From the NCBI GenBank assembly GCA_039105265.1, contig JAPFFF010000050.1:124001-188000 (forward strand): DNA of 64,000 nucleotides. The letters run 5' to 3'. The notes below the pieces were generated by a model, which saw only the letters and a program-made list of their open reading frames with translations, ran no database searches and was not told the origin of the DNA. This DNA is from Tritrichomonas musculus. Its lineage: Eukaryota > Parabasalia > Tritrichomonadida > Tritrichomonadidae. The translations under genes and the position numbers were made by a program. Each line of letters begins with the position of its first letter. The stretch's first letter is position 1. Below are positions 1 to 10,949 of this stretch, one piece after another.

Positions 1-2737
1 TGATTTCTATCATGAATGTTTGGCTTTGAAAATAAGGTTGAGATCAATCTAAATTGAAATAGTAAAATACAAATTCCTTATCGTATAGCTTTTAAAAATT
101 ATTCTTTTTCCCTAGACTTTAAATTGATGGTCGTTTTAAGTTAAAAATGGCAGGTTATAGAGCATTTTCATGCTTGAAATAGCATCATATTTTCTTTCAA
201 AAAGATCAAATGTCAAAAAAAAAAAAAAAAAAAATTCATTAGCCATTTAAAGTATATCTTTTCTCAAATAATTGATATATTATATGCTGTTTTTGTTTAA
301 TATTCATTTTTTAAAATTAACTTTTTTTTTATTTTTATTTTTTTCACAAAAATTAAATTGTATTCAAATTATTTCTCTTAAATTTTCTATTCAAATATAA
401 ATGATATTTATGTTTTATTGTCATTTAAAATAAATATAAATAGTACATATATTTATTAGAACCTTTATAAAATATATATAATAAGTATAAAAATGAAAAT
501 ATCAATATTTTAAAGGTATATAAATAGTTCATTAATTGTGAACTTTTGGACGTTAAAGAAAAAATTAAAATAAATATATCTTGTTTAAATTAATTTTGAT
601 ATATAATTAAAATATAATATAATAATATATCAATAACATAAATAAAATAATAATATATTAATAATATAAAAAATACACACATAAAGAGATTTATTAGATT
701 TTATTTCTTTATATAACTTACCACATTAATATATCTTTTATTTCCCCAAATAATAAAAATTTTCTTTTTCATTGTTATTTTTAAAATCATTTATACTTAA
801 ATATTAGTGTTGTTAAAAGTTATATACAAAAATTCCAAACAGACTTTTGTCAAAATCAAAAAAAATTAAAATAGACTTTAAAGACCAATTTAAACATATA
901 AAAACATTTTTAAAGCAAATTTGAATTAATCTTTTTTGATTTTTTTGAGCTAATCTTAATTATTTTTTAGTAAATTTTCAAAATAAAATTAATTAAAATA
1001 TTGTGAAAAAAGGTTATTCAATTTTCTTGTAAAATTTATTGCTTTTTATATTTGCAAACAAGTAAAAATACATTTTTTTTAGTAATTAATTATATATTTA
1101 AAAGAATAAATTTAATAAATATAAAGATAAATAGAGTTTATTTTAATTTTTGTCAACCAAAAAGTTATGTTTTTATTTTTTTAGGTATTCTCAAAAATTC
1201 AGAATAGCTTTTGATCAAATAAAAAATTTATTCTCAATTGCTTATCATAATTTCAATGATAGAAACTTTTTAAATGTTATTTAATCGTTTTAATCTTTAA
1301 TTGACTAGCTTTGTTTTTGGTATTTTGATTTGACTAACTCTGTTTTTGGTATTTCGGTTGTATTTCGGTTGTATTTTTGTCTATAACTTTTAACAACACT
1401 ATTAAATATCATTCTTCATTTGACTATTTAATGAAAGAAATGCCTCTTTAGAAAAATAAGAACATGTTCATTTATTAAAAAACTATAAAAGCATCTGCAA
1501 GTTGAATCCTTTTTCTACTACTTAATAACTTTAAAAGAGTATATTTCATTCTCAATATGCCAATGTGTATTAACATTTTAAGTCTGGGGCGTTTAGGACA
1601 CATATCCTAACGTATACTACAAATTTGATTTTTTTTTTTTTTTTTTAATGTTGTACATGGTATTTAGCAAATGTTGTATAACTTTGATTTACTCATTTGA
1701 TGAAAATTTTAAAGTTAATATAGTTAGAAAGTGATGTTTGCTAAGTAAATCCCGAGTTTTAGGAGACGGGTCCATTAAAAACTAAGGTATAAAAAATCGA
1801 TTCGGAGATATTCAATCAATCAATTTATAGCTGTAGAGTGCTTATAGCTATTCCACTCTGCTCCTTTCCTTATATCTATTATTCCTCAATGTTCCCCCAT
1901 ACTATAAATAATATCAGTCAAGTTCAAAACCATTCAAAAGGAAGGAGATTGTTTCAAATATGTCTTTAAATGTTTAATTTACTTTGCTTGATTGGTTTAA
2001 TTGAAGATTTATTGATTTTTAATTATATGAAAAATGAATTAATAATCAATAGAGAAAATAAAGATTGTAGATATTATTAGATATTAAAATATTTATTTAT
2101 GTTATTGATATATTATTATATTATATTTTAATTATATATCAAAATTAATTTAAACAAGATATATTTATTTTAATTTTTTCTTTAACGTCCAAAAGTTCAC
2201 AATTAATGAACTATTTATATACCTTTAAAATATTGATATTTTCATTTTTATACTTATTATATATATTTTATAAAGGTTCTAATAAATATATGTACTATTT
2301 ATATTTATTTTAAATGACAATAAAACATAAATATCATTTATATTTGAATAGAAAATTTAAGAGAAATAATTTGAATACAATTTAATTTTTGTGAAAAAAA
2401 TAAAAATAAAAAAAAAGTTAATTTTAAAAAATGAATATTAAACAAAAACAGCATATAATATATCAATTATTTGAGAAAAGATATACTTTAAATGGCTAAT
2501 GAATTTTTTTTTTTTTTTTTTTTGACATTTGATCTTTTTGAAAGAAAATATGATGCTATTTCAAGCATGAAAATGCTCTATAACCTGCCATTTTTAACTT
2601 AAAACGACCATCAATTTAAAGTCTAGGGAAAAAGAATAATTTTTAAAAGCTATACGATAAGGAATTTGTATTTTACTATTTCAATTTAGATTGATCTCAA
2701 CCTTATTTTCAAAGCCAAACATTCATGATAGAAATCA
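1..2737. repeat. Long perfect inverted repeat with asymmetric spacer
   Basis: Positions 1-646 are the reverse complement of 2092-2737. Paired coordinates always sum to 2738, and the pairing runs without an indel even through the poly-A/poly-T tract near 215-234 and 2504-2523. I saw no mismatch by eye. The spacer 647-2091 is not palindromic and has no convincing gene; it carries the TA-flanked element at 807-1399 and otherwise AT-rich sequence. The left arm may continue beyond the window edge. This could be the ends of a large fold-back element, a recent inverted duplication, or an assembly artefact of inverted reads. It has no coding content by which to assign a family. Confidence 0.9.
807..1399. 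mobile_element. TA-flanked MITE (Tc1/mariner-like), 593 bp
   Basis: The ends are GTGTTGTTAAAAGTTATA at 807 and its reverse complement, with one mismatch, ending at 1399. Inverted similarity continues for roughly 50 bp with gaps. The dinucleotide TA directly flanks both ends (805-806 and 1400-1401), as expected for Tc1/mariner target duplication. No transposase reading frame is present, so it would be non-autonomous. It lies inside the spacer of the 2.7-kb inverted repeat. Confidence 0.7.
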
Positions 2738-3699
2738 CTGAGTTTAACAAGCATTTTAAGCTCAGAAATTTGTTATCATGGGCATTTAACTTGTAAAATC
2801 CGTAAATTATGAGATAAAAAAAATTAGAATTCCAGAAATGAGGCATTACAAAGTTGTAGTTTTGCGATCAATAGTTCTGGAACAAAAATATTATGGCTCT
2901 TGAATCCAAAATTGCCATAAAAATCGAAGAACGCTTGGAAATTAAAAGATCATCTCGAAGCCTAGGTTGTGAAGCTCCCTGCAGAAGAGTTTCGCAATCT
3001 AGGCACTCAAGAATCAAATTAAACGAAGCTCCCTGCAGAAGAACCCCGCAATCTGATTCACGATGCCAAGAATAAAAATGGCGCCGTTTAAACAAGCCAA
3101 AAGGCCAATTATTTAAAGCTAAAACCGCCTTTTGATTTCAAAAAGTTTGTTTATTCAAAAAGTTGTACTTTTGTGAGCTGCTCTCAAATCAAAAAACGTA
3201 TTTTTTGATCGTTTTCGCCTCAAAAAAATCTTCCAAATTTCAATACTTTTTCCTTTCGCCACTAATTAATATATATTAATATATATTAAAAAAAAAAAAT
3301 TTAAAAATTCGAAATAATAAAATGTCTATAATATTAAATAAATTAAATTATCTAATTATTGTAAAATATAGTATTTATTGTAATTTTTTAAAAAGATATG
3401 GAAGTATTTAAATATTTATTATAATATGGTTGCTTTAATTTTGAATTCAAAAACAGTATTTTTTATATTTTTTATATATTTCATATATATTTTATATTTT
3501 TAATTTGTAGAACAATTAATGTACTAAAAAAAAAAATTGTGAAAAATATTTAAATTATAAATTTGAATGATACACTTTCAAAATGTTAAAATACAATGAA
3601 TATTTTCAATATCATTCAAATTCATAAAATAATCGATTAATCGATTATTTCAAAAATTCTGTGGTCCTAAACAAAGTTTTTTTTTACAATATTTAATCA
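2738..3699. other. Intergenic, with a short 54-bp-period repeat
   Basis: AT-rich intergenic DNA except for a more GC-balanced patch near 2940-3090. There the 18-mer GAAGCTCCCTGCAGAAGA occurs at 2971 and 3025, followed both times by a related CGCAATCT segment, so two copies of a 54-bp unit are visible. Short reading frames on both strands across this patch look like chance. No promoter, RNA or gene is evident. Confidence 0.5.
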
Positions 3700-5100
3700 A
3701 TGCAGCCTTCATCAATTTTTCTCACAGAATATATTAAAATTATTACAGCGTCCGACGCAACTGATCAAGATTTAGGCGTCAATATAGCTTTTCCACTTTT
3801 TCACGAGGACCTTTTTCTAAAATTATTAGATGAAACTTTAACGCTCTTAAAAAATTTATCAACTGTTTACGTACTCGATTCGGATATATTTATTGTTGGC
3901 GATCTCCACGGTAACATTCGCGATTTAATTCGAATGCTTAGACAAATTAATTTTTTCGAGTCTGAAGCACAAATTCTTTTTTTAGGTGATTATGTTGACC
4001 GAGGAGACTTTTCTATAGAAGTAATCACCCTTTTATTCTCTCTCATTTGCCAATATCCAAATCGAATATTTTTATTACGTGGAAACCATGAATTTTCCTC
4101 TATCAACATGACATATGGTTTCAAAGAACAAATGCACCAACTATTCAAAAACGATAATCTTTGGACAAAATTTAATACAGTTTTCGGTTTCCTTCCAATT
4201 GCAGCTATTCTTGACAAAACGACATTATGTGTCCACGGGGGAATTTCTAGACATTTACACGACATCAATCAAATCGAAAACTTCGAAAGGCCCATTACAA
4301 CTTTTCAAGACAATACCTTACTTGCAGATCTCATGTGGAGCGATCCGAGCCAAAGTATTACCTATTTCCAAGAGTCAGAAAGAGGCTATGGCTGTAACTT
4401 TGGCCCAGACGCAGTTTTTGAATTTTGCCGAAATCATCAAATTGAAAAAATCATACGGGCCCATCAATGCGTTAAAAATGGTGTTGAATATTTTTTAAAC
4501 GGAAAAGTGACAACTGTTTTTTCGTGCAGTAATTATTGCGACACATGCAAGAATTTAGGTGGCTATTTATACGTTAAAAAAAAAATGGTCAAAAAGTTTT
4601 ACCTTGAACCGCTCGATGTATTGAAAAGGGAGAAGGCCTTATTTATTGAAGTTGCCAAAAAAAGTGAAGATTTGGAAGCTGTTGACGTTATACATAACAA
4701 AAATTTGAACCTTCTTGGAAACAGTTTAAATACTGGATTCACACCGAATAACCGTAAATTGGTGCCCGTTAAGAGAAGGTCAAGTTTCGGCCAGCCTCTG
4801 TCAAGGGCAATGCCAATCCCACTCAACGGCGCAAAGATGGCCTCAAACGAGATGTTCTTCAATAGAAGATCTGCGGCAGCACTCTACAAGTCAGCCGTCG
4901 CGCTCAACCACGAGAAGGACTCTGGATCCGACCACGAGATCAGCATCGACAAGCCAATGGAAACAAACCTGAGAGCATCAAAGGCGTTCGGAAACGTGAC
5001 AAGATCAGCAGTCGGCAGCCTTCCTAAATGCTACGAGAATTCGCCTGGTAGAAAGTCAAATATTCCACCTCTGCCGGTGATTGATCAATATCCGATTTAA
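3700..5100 (+). CDS. PPP-family Ser/Thr protein phosphatase with long basic tail
   Basis: A 466-aa metal-dependent phosphatase of the PP1/PP2A/calcineurin superfamily, which removes phosphate from phosphoserine/threonine. All signature motifs are present in order: GDLHG (67-71), GDYVDRG (96-102), RGNHE (127-131), HGG (179-181), the arginine in RGYGCNFG, RAHQ (253-256) and TVFSCSNYC (272-280). The metal-binding Asp/His/Asn set is therefore intact, and the enzyme is probably active. The catalytic domain fills about residues 30-310. The remaining 150 residues form a Ser/Lys/Arg-rich, probably disordered tail with an RRSSF site resembling a basophilic-kinase target. The last 360 bp are clearly richer in G+C than the rest of the gene. 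The start is the first ATG after an AT-rich leader. The nearest subfamily (PP1 versus PP2A-like) cannot be fixed by eye. Confidence 0.95.
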   Translation: MQPSSIFLTEYIKIITASDATDQDLGVNIAFPLFHEDLFLKLLDETLTLLKNLSTVYVLDSDIFIVGDLHGNIRDLIRMLRQINFFESEAQILFLGDYVDRGDFSIEVITLLFSLICQYPNRIFLLRGNHEFSSINMTYGFKEQMHQLFKNDNLWTKFNTVFGFLPIAAILDKTTLCVHGGISRHLHDINQIENFERPITTFQDNTLLADLMWSDPSQSITYFQESERGYGCNFGPDAVFEFCRNHQIEKIIRAHQCVKNGVEYFLNGKVTTVFSCSNYCDTCKNLGGYLYVKKKMVKKFYLEPLDVLKREKALFIEVAKKSEDLEAVDVIHNKNLNLLGNSLNTGFTPNNRKLVPVKRRSSFGQPLSRAMPIPLNGAKMASNEMFFNRRSAAALYKSAVALNHEKDSGSDHEISIDKPMETNLRASKAFGNVTRSAVGSLPKCYENSPGRKSNIPPLPVIDQYPI

Positions 5101-5735
5101 TTAGATGTAAGTGGTGCATATTCTTAACTGTAATAAATATTATTTTTTTTTGTTTTGGTTTTGTTTTTGGTTTGGTTTGTTTTGTTTTTTATATCACATT
5201 TCATGATAATTTTTTTTTATAAACGAAGGCTGCTTGCATCTATTGGCAAACAACTTTATTTTTTTTTCTTAATGAACAATTATTAGTTTGAAGATAAGAA
5301 TCAGGCAGTAATATTTTTTTTCTTAACTTAATTGCAACAAAGAAAGATATTGATATGTTTGGAATTTATGATTGTTTCACATAAATATGTAATTATCCAT
5401 TCAAAAAATGTACAAAATTATAAATAGCTGATTTTGTAACTCACTTGCAGATACAATATTAAAATGAGAAAGAGCTTAATTGATCTAATTATATTTTATC
5501 CATTCTAATTATGAAAAAAACATAAAATATTGATTGAACGACAAAATAAGTGAGTGTAAACATTCGTATGCCAACTCAAAAGAATCTGTTTTAATTTAGA
5601 TTTTAAAAAAATAATTAAAAAGTTATAACAAGATTCAAATATTCTGTAGATCCCTATTGACAGTGATGCTTTGAGCATTGATTCAAATAATTGCGTCTAT
5701 ATATATTAAAAAGATATTTACTAATTAAAAAATTA
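5101..5735. other. Intergenic between phosphatase and tRNA
   Basis: AT-rich sequence with homopolymer T tracts just after the phosphatase stop. It presumably holds the 3' end signals of the phosphatase mRNA. The bases immediately left of the tRNA read as a T run on the minus strand and form a plausible RNA polymerase III terminator. Nothing else is recognisable. Confidence 0.5.
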
Positions 5736-5807
5736 TTCCGACACGGGGAGTCGAACCCCGATCCCGTGGATGAAAACCACGTATCCTAACCGCTGAACGA
5801 TGTCGGA
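5736..5807 (-). tRNA. tRNA-Glu (anticodon TTC)
   Basis: The minus strand folds as a complete cloverleaf. The acceptor stem is TCCGACA/TGTCGGA with discriminator A, and the D arm contains GGTTAGG. The anticodon stem CGTGG/CCACG encloses loop TTTTCAT with anticodon TTC. The T arm is CGGGG-TTCGACT-CCCCG. There is no intron. The internal promoter boxes are intact (A box in the D arm, GGTTCGACTCC as B box). A run of six T follows within 8 bases of the 3' end on the minus strand, fitting Pol III termination. It decodes GAA, and GAG by wobble. Confidence 0.97.
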
Positions 5808-6072
5808 TAATCATATTTTCAATCTTGATTACTTACATGGAATCAAAATATTTTTATTCTCAATCTTGATTACATATAGTGCTGAATTTTAGATGCAAAG
5901 AATGAAATGAAGGATTTGCTATTTTTCCATTAAATTGACTAAAAATTCTCGAATTTTTTCTCCATCTTCGAGAAGATGAAATTTAATTAAATTAAAAATT
6001 TATTTACTAATATGACAATGTTATTATTATTGGTTATTTCAAATACTTTACTCATTCCTTAATGATATATCA

Positions 6073-7362
6073 TTAAATTTCTTTTGGATCTAAGTCATTA
6101 CCATCATCAACAGCGCCTGGATTATCTTCGCTTTGTTGATCCATTTCATTTTTCTTTTTTGGCTCATAAATACAGAAAATACCGAAAATTAAGCTTAATA
6201 TACAAATAGCAAAAAAGAACATCAAAGCGCCAAACAGGCCCATTGAAGATTTCATTTGTGGGAAGATAAGAATAATAATGAATGCAAAAAGCCAGTTTGT
6301 TGTAGTACAGCACATTGTTGCAGTTGGTCTAGTTTCATCATTGAAATATTCAGAAACTAAAAACCATGTAATTGGACCAAGTCCCAGTCCGAATCCGAGC
6401 TGATACAAAAAGACCATTATTAATGGGAGAACGTTAGACCAATTGAATTTTTCATTCAATGCGAAAATGAGTAAAAATACAGCTGCTGAAGCAGATGAGA
6501 TGCACCAAACATTTCTTCGTCCTAGTTTATCTATTATAAATGATGCTATGAGTGCAGCTATAACCTGTGCTAATGTTGCAATACCAGCTTGATAATTTGG
6601 ATCAATATCGAGTCCGGCACTTGACATGATATCGGATAAATTGGTTAAAATTCCGTTAATTCCTGCAAATTGTTGGAAAAATGTTAACGCAACGCCGATG
6701 AGTAAATTTTTAATGTTTTCTTTTGTAAAGAATTTTGTTTTTTCTTCGTTTTGGACATTAATAGCTTTCTCTTCTTCATTTCTCAACTTCTTATATACTG
6801 GCGATTCTTTGATGAACCAGATTAAAATACCTTGTAGAGCAGCAACGCCAGCGCCAACGAAATTAAGATTTAGATAACTTAGATTTGCACCAACAAAATC
6901 TGTAAATACTTGTCCTGTAACAATTGCAATTTGATCTAATGTTCCAAAAAAGCCGCTAGCATCTCTTGGTGAAATTTCAACTAAATACATGGGACCAATT
7001 GAACTGAACGCTCCTAAAGCAATACCTAGAAATGCACGAATAACAATTCCAGCCCAAATATTAACTTTTGTAAGATAATTTAAAAGCCAAAATACAATTG
7101 CAATTATATCAATAACAAATACTGTTTTCTTTCTTTGACCATGGAATAAAATTAATAGTAATTTTGTTAGAAAAGGGCCAGCAATTGCGAATAAACAAGA
7201 AACTGAATTATAAAAACTCCATTGAAATGAATTATTTGATAAATGATGATGTGCGCGAATGTCGGCTCCAGCAGGCGAAGGATAAACAATGATGATACCA
7301 AAATTAAATGGTGCCAGCATTATTACTAGTGCTTGTAAAAATTCGATTCCACAAACACCCAT
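6073..7362 (-). CDS. MFS sugar-porter family transporter
   Basis: A 429-aa integral membrane protein of the major facilitator superfamily, sugar porter branch, predicted to carry hexoses across the plasma membrane. About twelve hydrophobic segments are visible. Family marks are a long charged central loop containing ESPVYKKLR (about 185-193), QQFAGINGI (about 228-236), the cytoplasmic-loop motif DKLGRR (about 276-281) and GPITWFLVSEYF (about 326-337) before TM10. The first-half loop signature is weak: GQRKKT stands in for the usual DRxGRR. Both termini are short, and the C-terminus is Glu/Asp-rich. The ATG at 7362 gives a normal family length. Substrate specificity cannot be read from the sequence. 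Confidence 0.93.
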   Translation of the reverse strand: MGVCGIEFLQALVIMLAPFNFGIIIVYPSPAGADIRAHHHLSNNSFQWSFYNSVSCLFAIAGPFLTKLLLILFHGQRKKTVFVIDIIAIVFWLLNYLTKVNIWAGIVIRAFLGIALGAFSSIGPMYLVEISPRDASGFFGTLDQIAIVTGQVFTDFVGANLSYLNLNFVGAGVAALQGILIWFIKESPVYKKLRNEEEKAINVQNEEKTKFFTKENIKNLLIGVALTFFQQFAGINGILTNLSDIMSSAGLDIDPNYQAGIATLAQVIAALIASFIIDKLGRRNVWCISSASAAVFLLIFALNEKFNWSNVLPLIMVFLYQLGFGLGLGPITWFLVSEYFNDETRPTATMCCTTTNWLFAFIIILIFPQMKSSMGLFGALMFFFAICILSLIFGIFCIYEPKKKNEMDQQSEDNPGAVDDGNDLDPKEI

Positions 7363-7984
7363 TTATTATTTATTCAAACATTTGTAAACTAAGTATAATA
7401 TCTTATTAAATAAGCATATATATATATTATATTTGATTTACAAGATATATATATTAATATATAAAATATATTTATAATAAAATAAATTTAATAATATTTT
7501 ATAATTGAGATATATCAAAAAATAATCCTATCGGACGTGAAAATTTCAGAATTGAGTTTATGAAACTTTCCTCAATTTGAATGCATTATATTTCTTTACA
7601 TAAATTGAATAAAATATTTTTTATTCAATCAATTGAAAAAAAATGATGGGAATTAGCGGTAGTGGAAATTTTAATCTTTATTAATCATTTTTTACAAATA
7701 ATTAACAACACGATGAACCATTTTTGAATTATTTTGTAAACTTTTTGTTTTTATTAAAAAAGTTTCTTATTTTAACATTAATTCAATTCAATTCAAAAAG
7801 TTGATTGTTTTAGAGATTATAAATTATCGACATAACGAATAAATAACCGTAAATTTTCCTGAATATTGATAAAGAATACGTTAAAATGTCGATAATTTTA
7901 TATTTTTTTGAAATCAATATATTCAATTTTTTGAATTAAATAAAAAAAATTCAAATGTTTATTAAAAAAAATTTTTTTTTGTAT
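7363..7984. other. Intergenic, with dispersed motif and fold-back
   Basis: Upstream region of the transporter. Positions 7502-7547 resemble 11506-11552 (shared TTGAGATATATCAAAAA core). Positions 7819-7902 form an imperfect fold-back whose arms contain ATAAATTATCGACAT and its complement. The same motif recurs at 8939 near the transposase start, so the right arm may belong to the mariner element. No gene is seen. Confidence 0.5.
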
Positions 7985-8957
7985 TCAATCATTGATAGGT
8001 TGACGATAAGTATCATGGAATTGATGCACTTCTTTCCAGTGAGTGTTTAAACACGCACCGTTAATATCTTTGCATATTTTTGCTCTGGCAAAGTAAGACT
8101 CCCAGAAATTATGTTAAATAGAGTTTGGAATTCTTCTCCACTCATCTCTTATTTTTTCAAAGAGTTGATCGGCCGTCTCAAATGATTGGCCTCTGAGTTT
8201 CTGGTTAAGGTAGGCCCACACTTGTTCGATGGGGCTCAGGTCAGGGCTGTATGGTGGCCAAACCATCATGTTGGGTACATGATTTTTAATGAGGTTAGCA
8301 ACAGCCCTGTGCGGGGGGGGGGGCATCTTGCTGCCAGATATAATTGCCTAAACGTGAGCATTGATAAAAGACATGGTTGTCAGCCAGAAGTTCGCAGTAG
8401 TTATAAGCTGTCAATGAATGGGGACATCGGACCAAGTCCGTCCTGAAGCAGCTAGGTCCGATTGCGCCCCCCCCCCCCCCCCAGACCATTACATGTACAG
8501 GATGATGATCTTTCCAATAAAATGATTCTGGCGGATGAAAGCCCCGTTGTCGCCATATTCCATGCCTGGAAAGATCAAGGACAACGGTACTTTCATCCGT
8601 AAACACAACTGGTTGTAGTTAGTTTTCAGGTACCTGGTCGCAATATGTTAACCTTGCTCCGATGTGTTCTTCTTTAAGAGGTGAAACAGGCGTGAGCTGA
8701 TAATAGTCGATCTTTTCTTCGTGAAGGACCTTTCTTATTGATTCCCTTCCTAAAGGAAGGTGTGCCTCGTGGTCGCGCAAATGCTCAAAAGGTTTTGCTT
8801 GAGTACGATGTATTATTTCCTCTCTTATCTGATCATTAACTTTCTTTGGACGCCCAGCTTGATCGGTTAAAGCTTGTGATCTTTGGTACTTTTTCAAAAA
8901 GCTTATTATTGTTGTTCGTGGAATGTTCAAGTTTGACCATAAATTATCGACATTCAA
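7985..8957 (-). pseudogene. Tc1/mariner transposase, decayed
   Basis: A DDE/D transposase of the Tc1/mariner superfamily. Reading leftward one sees a helix-turn-helix segment (IPRTTIISFLKKYQ), a GRPKK motif, FTDES with the first catalytic Asp, VMVWGG, WQQDAPP..HRA with the second Asp, and PPYSPDLSPIEQVW with the third acidic position. A tail rich in Trp/His ends near 7985. Two in-frame TAA codons (8619-8621 and 8114-8116) and one frameshift in the poly-C/G tract near 8310 interrupt about 324 codons. A second homopolymer (about 17 C) lies at 8466-8482. The amino end starts without ATG, so the first DNA-binding helix set is probably lost. Base composition is clearly more GC-rich than the surroundings. 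It is non-functional as it stands. Confidence 0.92.
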
Positions 8958-8986
8958 AATTTTGATAGTATTTGAAAAAGTTCATT

Positions 8987-9010
8987 TATATATATATATA
9001 TATATATATA
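8987..9010. repeat. TA microsatellite
   Basis: An uninterrupted (TA)n tract of about 12 units immediately upstream of the transposase remnant. Tc1/mariner elements insert at TA, so the tract may have been the target; no clean terminal repeat is visible there. Confidence 0.8.
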
Positions 9011-9125
9011 AATAATCAATAATAAAAGTATAGATTAAAATATTTTCTAGCAAAAGAGTAATGTTAAAGCAGAATGTATTGAAAGAACACTATTTATATA
9101 AAAAAATAAAGATAAAATGAAAAAA

Positions 9126-10801
9126 TCAAAACCTGTAATAAATTTGTTGAGAATTAATTATTACTCTAGCTTTGGGAAATAAAGGAAATTCATCAGAAAC
9201 CGCAGAAAATGTGTTTTTACAAATAGATAATTTGATAGCATTAGGAAACGACACAAGAGCCAAATTCGCAAATCTAATAAAGCAGGATTCATCAATCAAG
9301 CATTCTTCGCCAAGAAATTCAACAAAAAAAAGTCTCGGGCAATAAGCAAAAGCGAATCCACCAATTTTCTTTACTTTGTTAGGAATCAGAATCCCAACAA
9401 TTGCCATCTTTGAAAAAGCTTCTCTGTCAATTGAGCAAAGTTTAGAAATTTTAAAAATGTCAATAAATTGAAGTTCATAACAGCAGAAAAAGTACGCACA
9501 CTGATTTTCTCACAATTTGAAGGAACAGAAATTTTTATGAGTGATGATGAATTGAAAGCTTCGCTTTCAATTTTATTCAATTTTGAATCAATTGAAAATT
9601 GAACAGACTTGAGCTGCTTGCATGATGCAAAAGCAAAAGAATCAATATGTGTGACTGATGATGGAATTGAAACTTTTTGAATTGATGTCTTTGAAAAAGT
9701 ATAACTATTTAACTTTTTGAGATGAGATTTCTGAGGAGATTCAATTGACTTCAATTTTTGGCATGATGCAAAAGCAAAATTCCCTACTTCTGAGACTTTT
9801 GAAGGAATAACGATACTTTCAATTGATGAATTTGAGAAGGACTCGTTGCCAATTGAAACAAGTTCTGAATTCTCACAAAATTCAACCGATAGAAGATTCT
9901 GACATTCAAAATAGGCGAAATCTTCAATTTGCTTCACACTGGCAGGAATAACGATGCTTTTCAAAGATGATTAACGAAAAGAATGATCGCAAATTGAGAC
10001 AAGTATTGAATTTGGCGAAAATTCAATAGAATTTAATTTCTGACATTCTGAAAAAGTGGATGATTCAATTATTTTAACATTTGATGGAATTGTCACTTTT
10101 TCAATATCACGACATGCAAAAACTATTGAAGTTTCATTTCCTTCTTTAGAATGATATAATAGAATTGATTCATTATATATTGAAAAACATGAATTGTGAT
10201 CTGAAATTGAAATACGATTAAGTTTTGAAGTTGATGCGCACCATCCTTTTTCAAGTTTTTGTAAGTTTGATGGAATAAAAATGCTTTCGATTGATGAGTG
10301 TAAAAATGCTTCTTTTTCAATTGAAATGAGATTCGAATTGATTGGTATCTCAATCGTTTTAAATTGATTGCAATAATAAAATGATCTTTCACCAATTATT
10401 TCAACATTCGGTGGAATTGAAATAAATTCATGTGAGGAGTAAAAAAATAAGTTGTCTGGGATCTTAATGAGTTGTGAATTTGATTGAAATTGTATTGTTT
10501 TCAAATTTTTGAAATGAGCAAATGAAAATTCTCCAATTTGTTTAACACTCGAAGGAATAATATTTTCAATTGAAGATGAAGCAAAGGAATATAGGCCAAT
10601 GTATTGTATTTGTGAATCTTCAGTAAAAATTATTGATTTAAGATTTTTCGAATAATAATAAAAAGCATTTGATTGATTTTCAGTTGAATTTAATATGAGA
10701 ATTTGACAAACAATTTCAAGTGACTTAGTTATTTTAGCAGTAAAGTTGTTTTCATTTAAAATATATGATAATTTATTTTCCGAATTGTATTCTTGTTGCA
10801 T
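9126..10801 (-). pseudogene. BspA-like leucine-rich-repeat protein, interrupted
   Basis: A cytosolic-type BspA/TpLRR protein of about 555 codons built from repeats of the form I.IPSSV..IG..AF..C.NL. The family forms curved LRR solenoids for protein binding. There is no signal peptide or membrane anchor. The N-terminal block (QEYNSENKLSYIL..NNF.AKIT) and an inserted GWC...SIVFACRDIE module match the intact gene at 31160-33115, so they are paralogues. One in-frame TAA lies at 9971-9973 and one frameshift falls near 9485-9495 in a T run. Otherwise the frame is open, suggesting recent inactivation or sequencing error. The ATG at 10801 starts the conserved block. The end at 9126 gives the usual C-terminal NAIKLSI..NTF cap. 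Confidence 0.85.
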
Positions 10802-10949
10802 TTTGTTTAATTATTTAATAATCAAATAAAATGATTTTTTTGAACTAAATAAATGAACAAATAATTCACTATTGAAAATATTCTAGTTCTTTCGAAAAGT
10901 TAATGTAATGACCATTATGCATGACCGACTTTTAGGTTTTAAAATATGG

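Noticed and set aside
2868-3095. Overlapping 60- and 75-aa frames on both strands
   Set aside because: They reflect a short 54-bp repeat and not conserved coding sequence; neither has a credible start context or domain.
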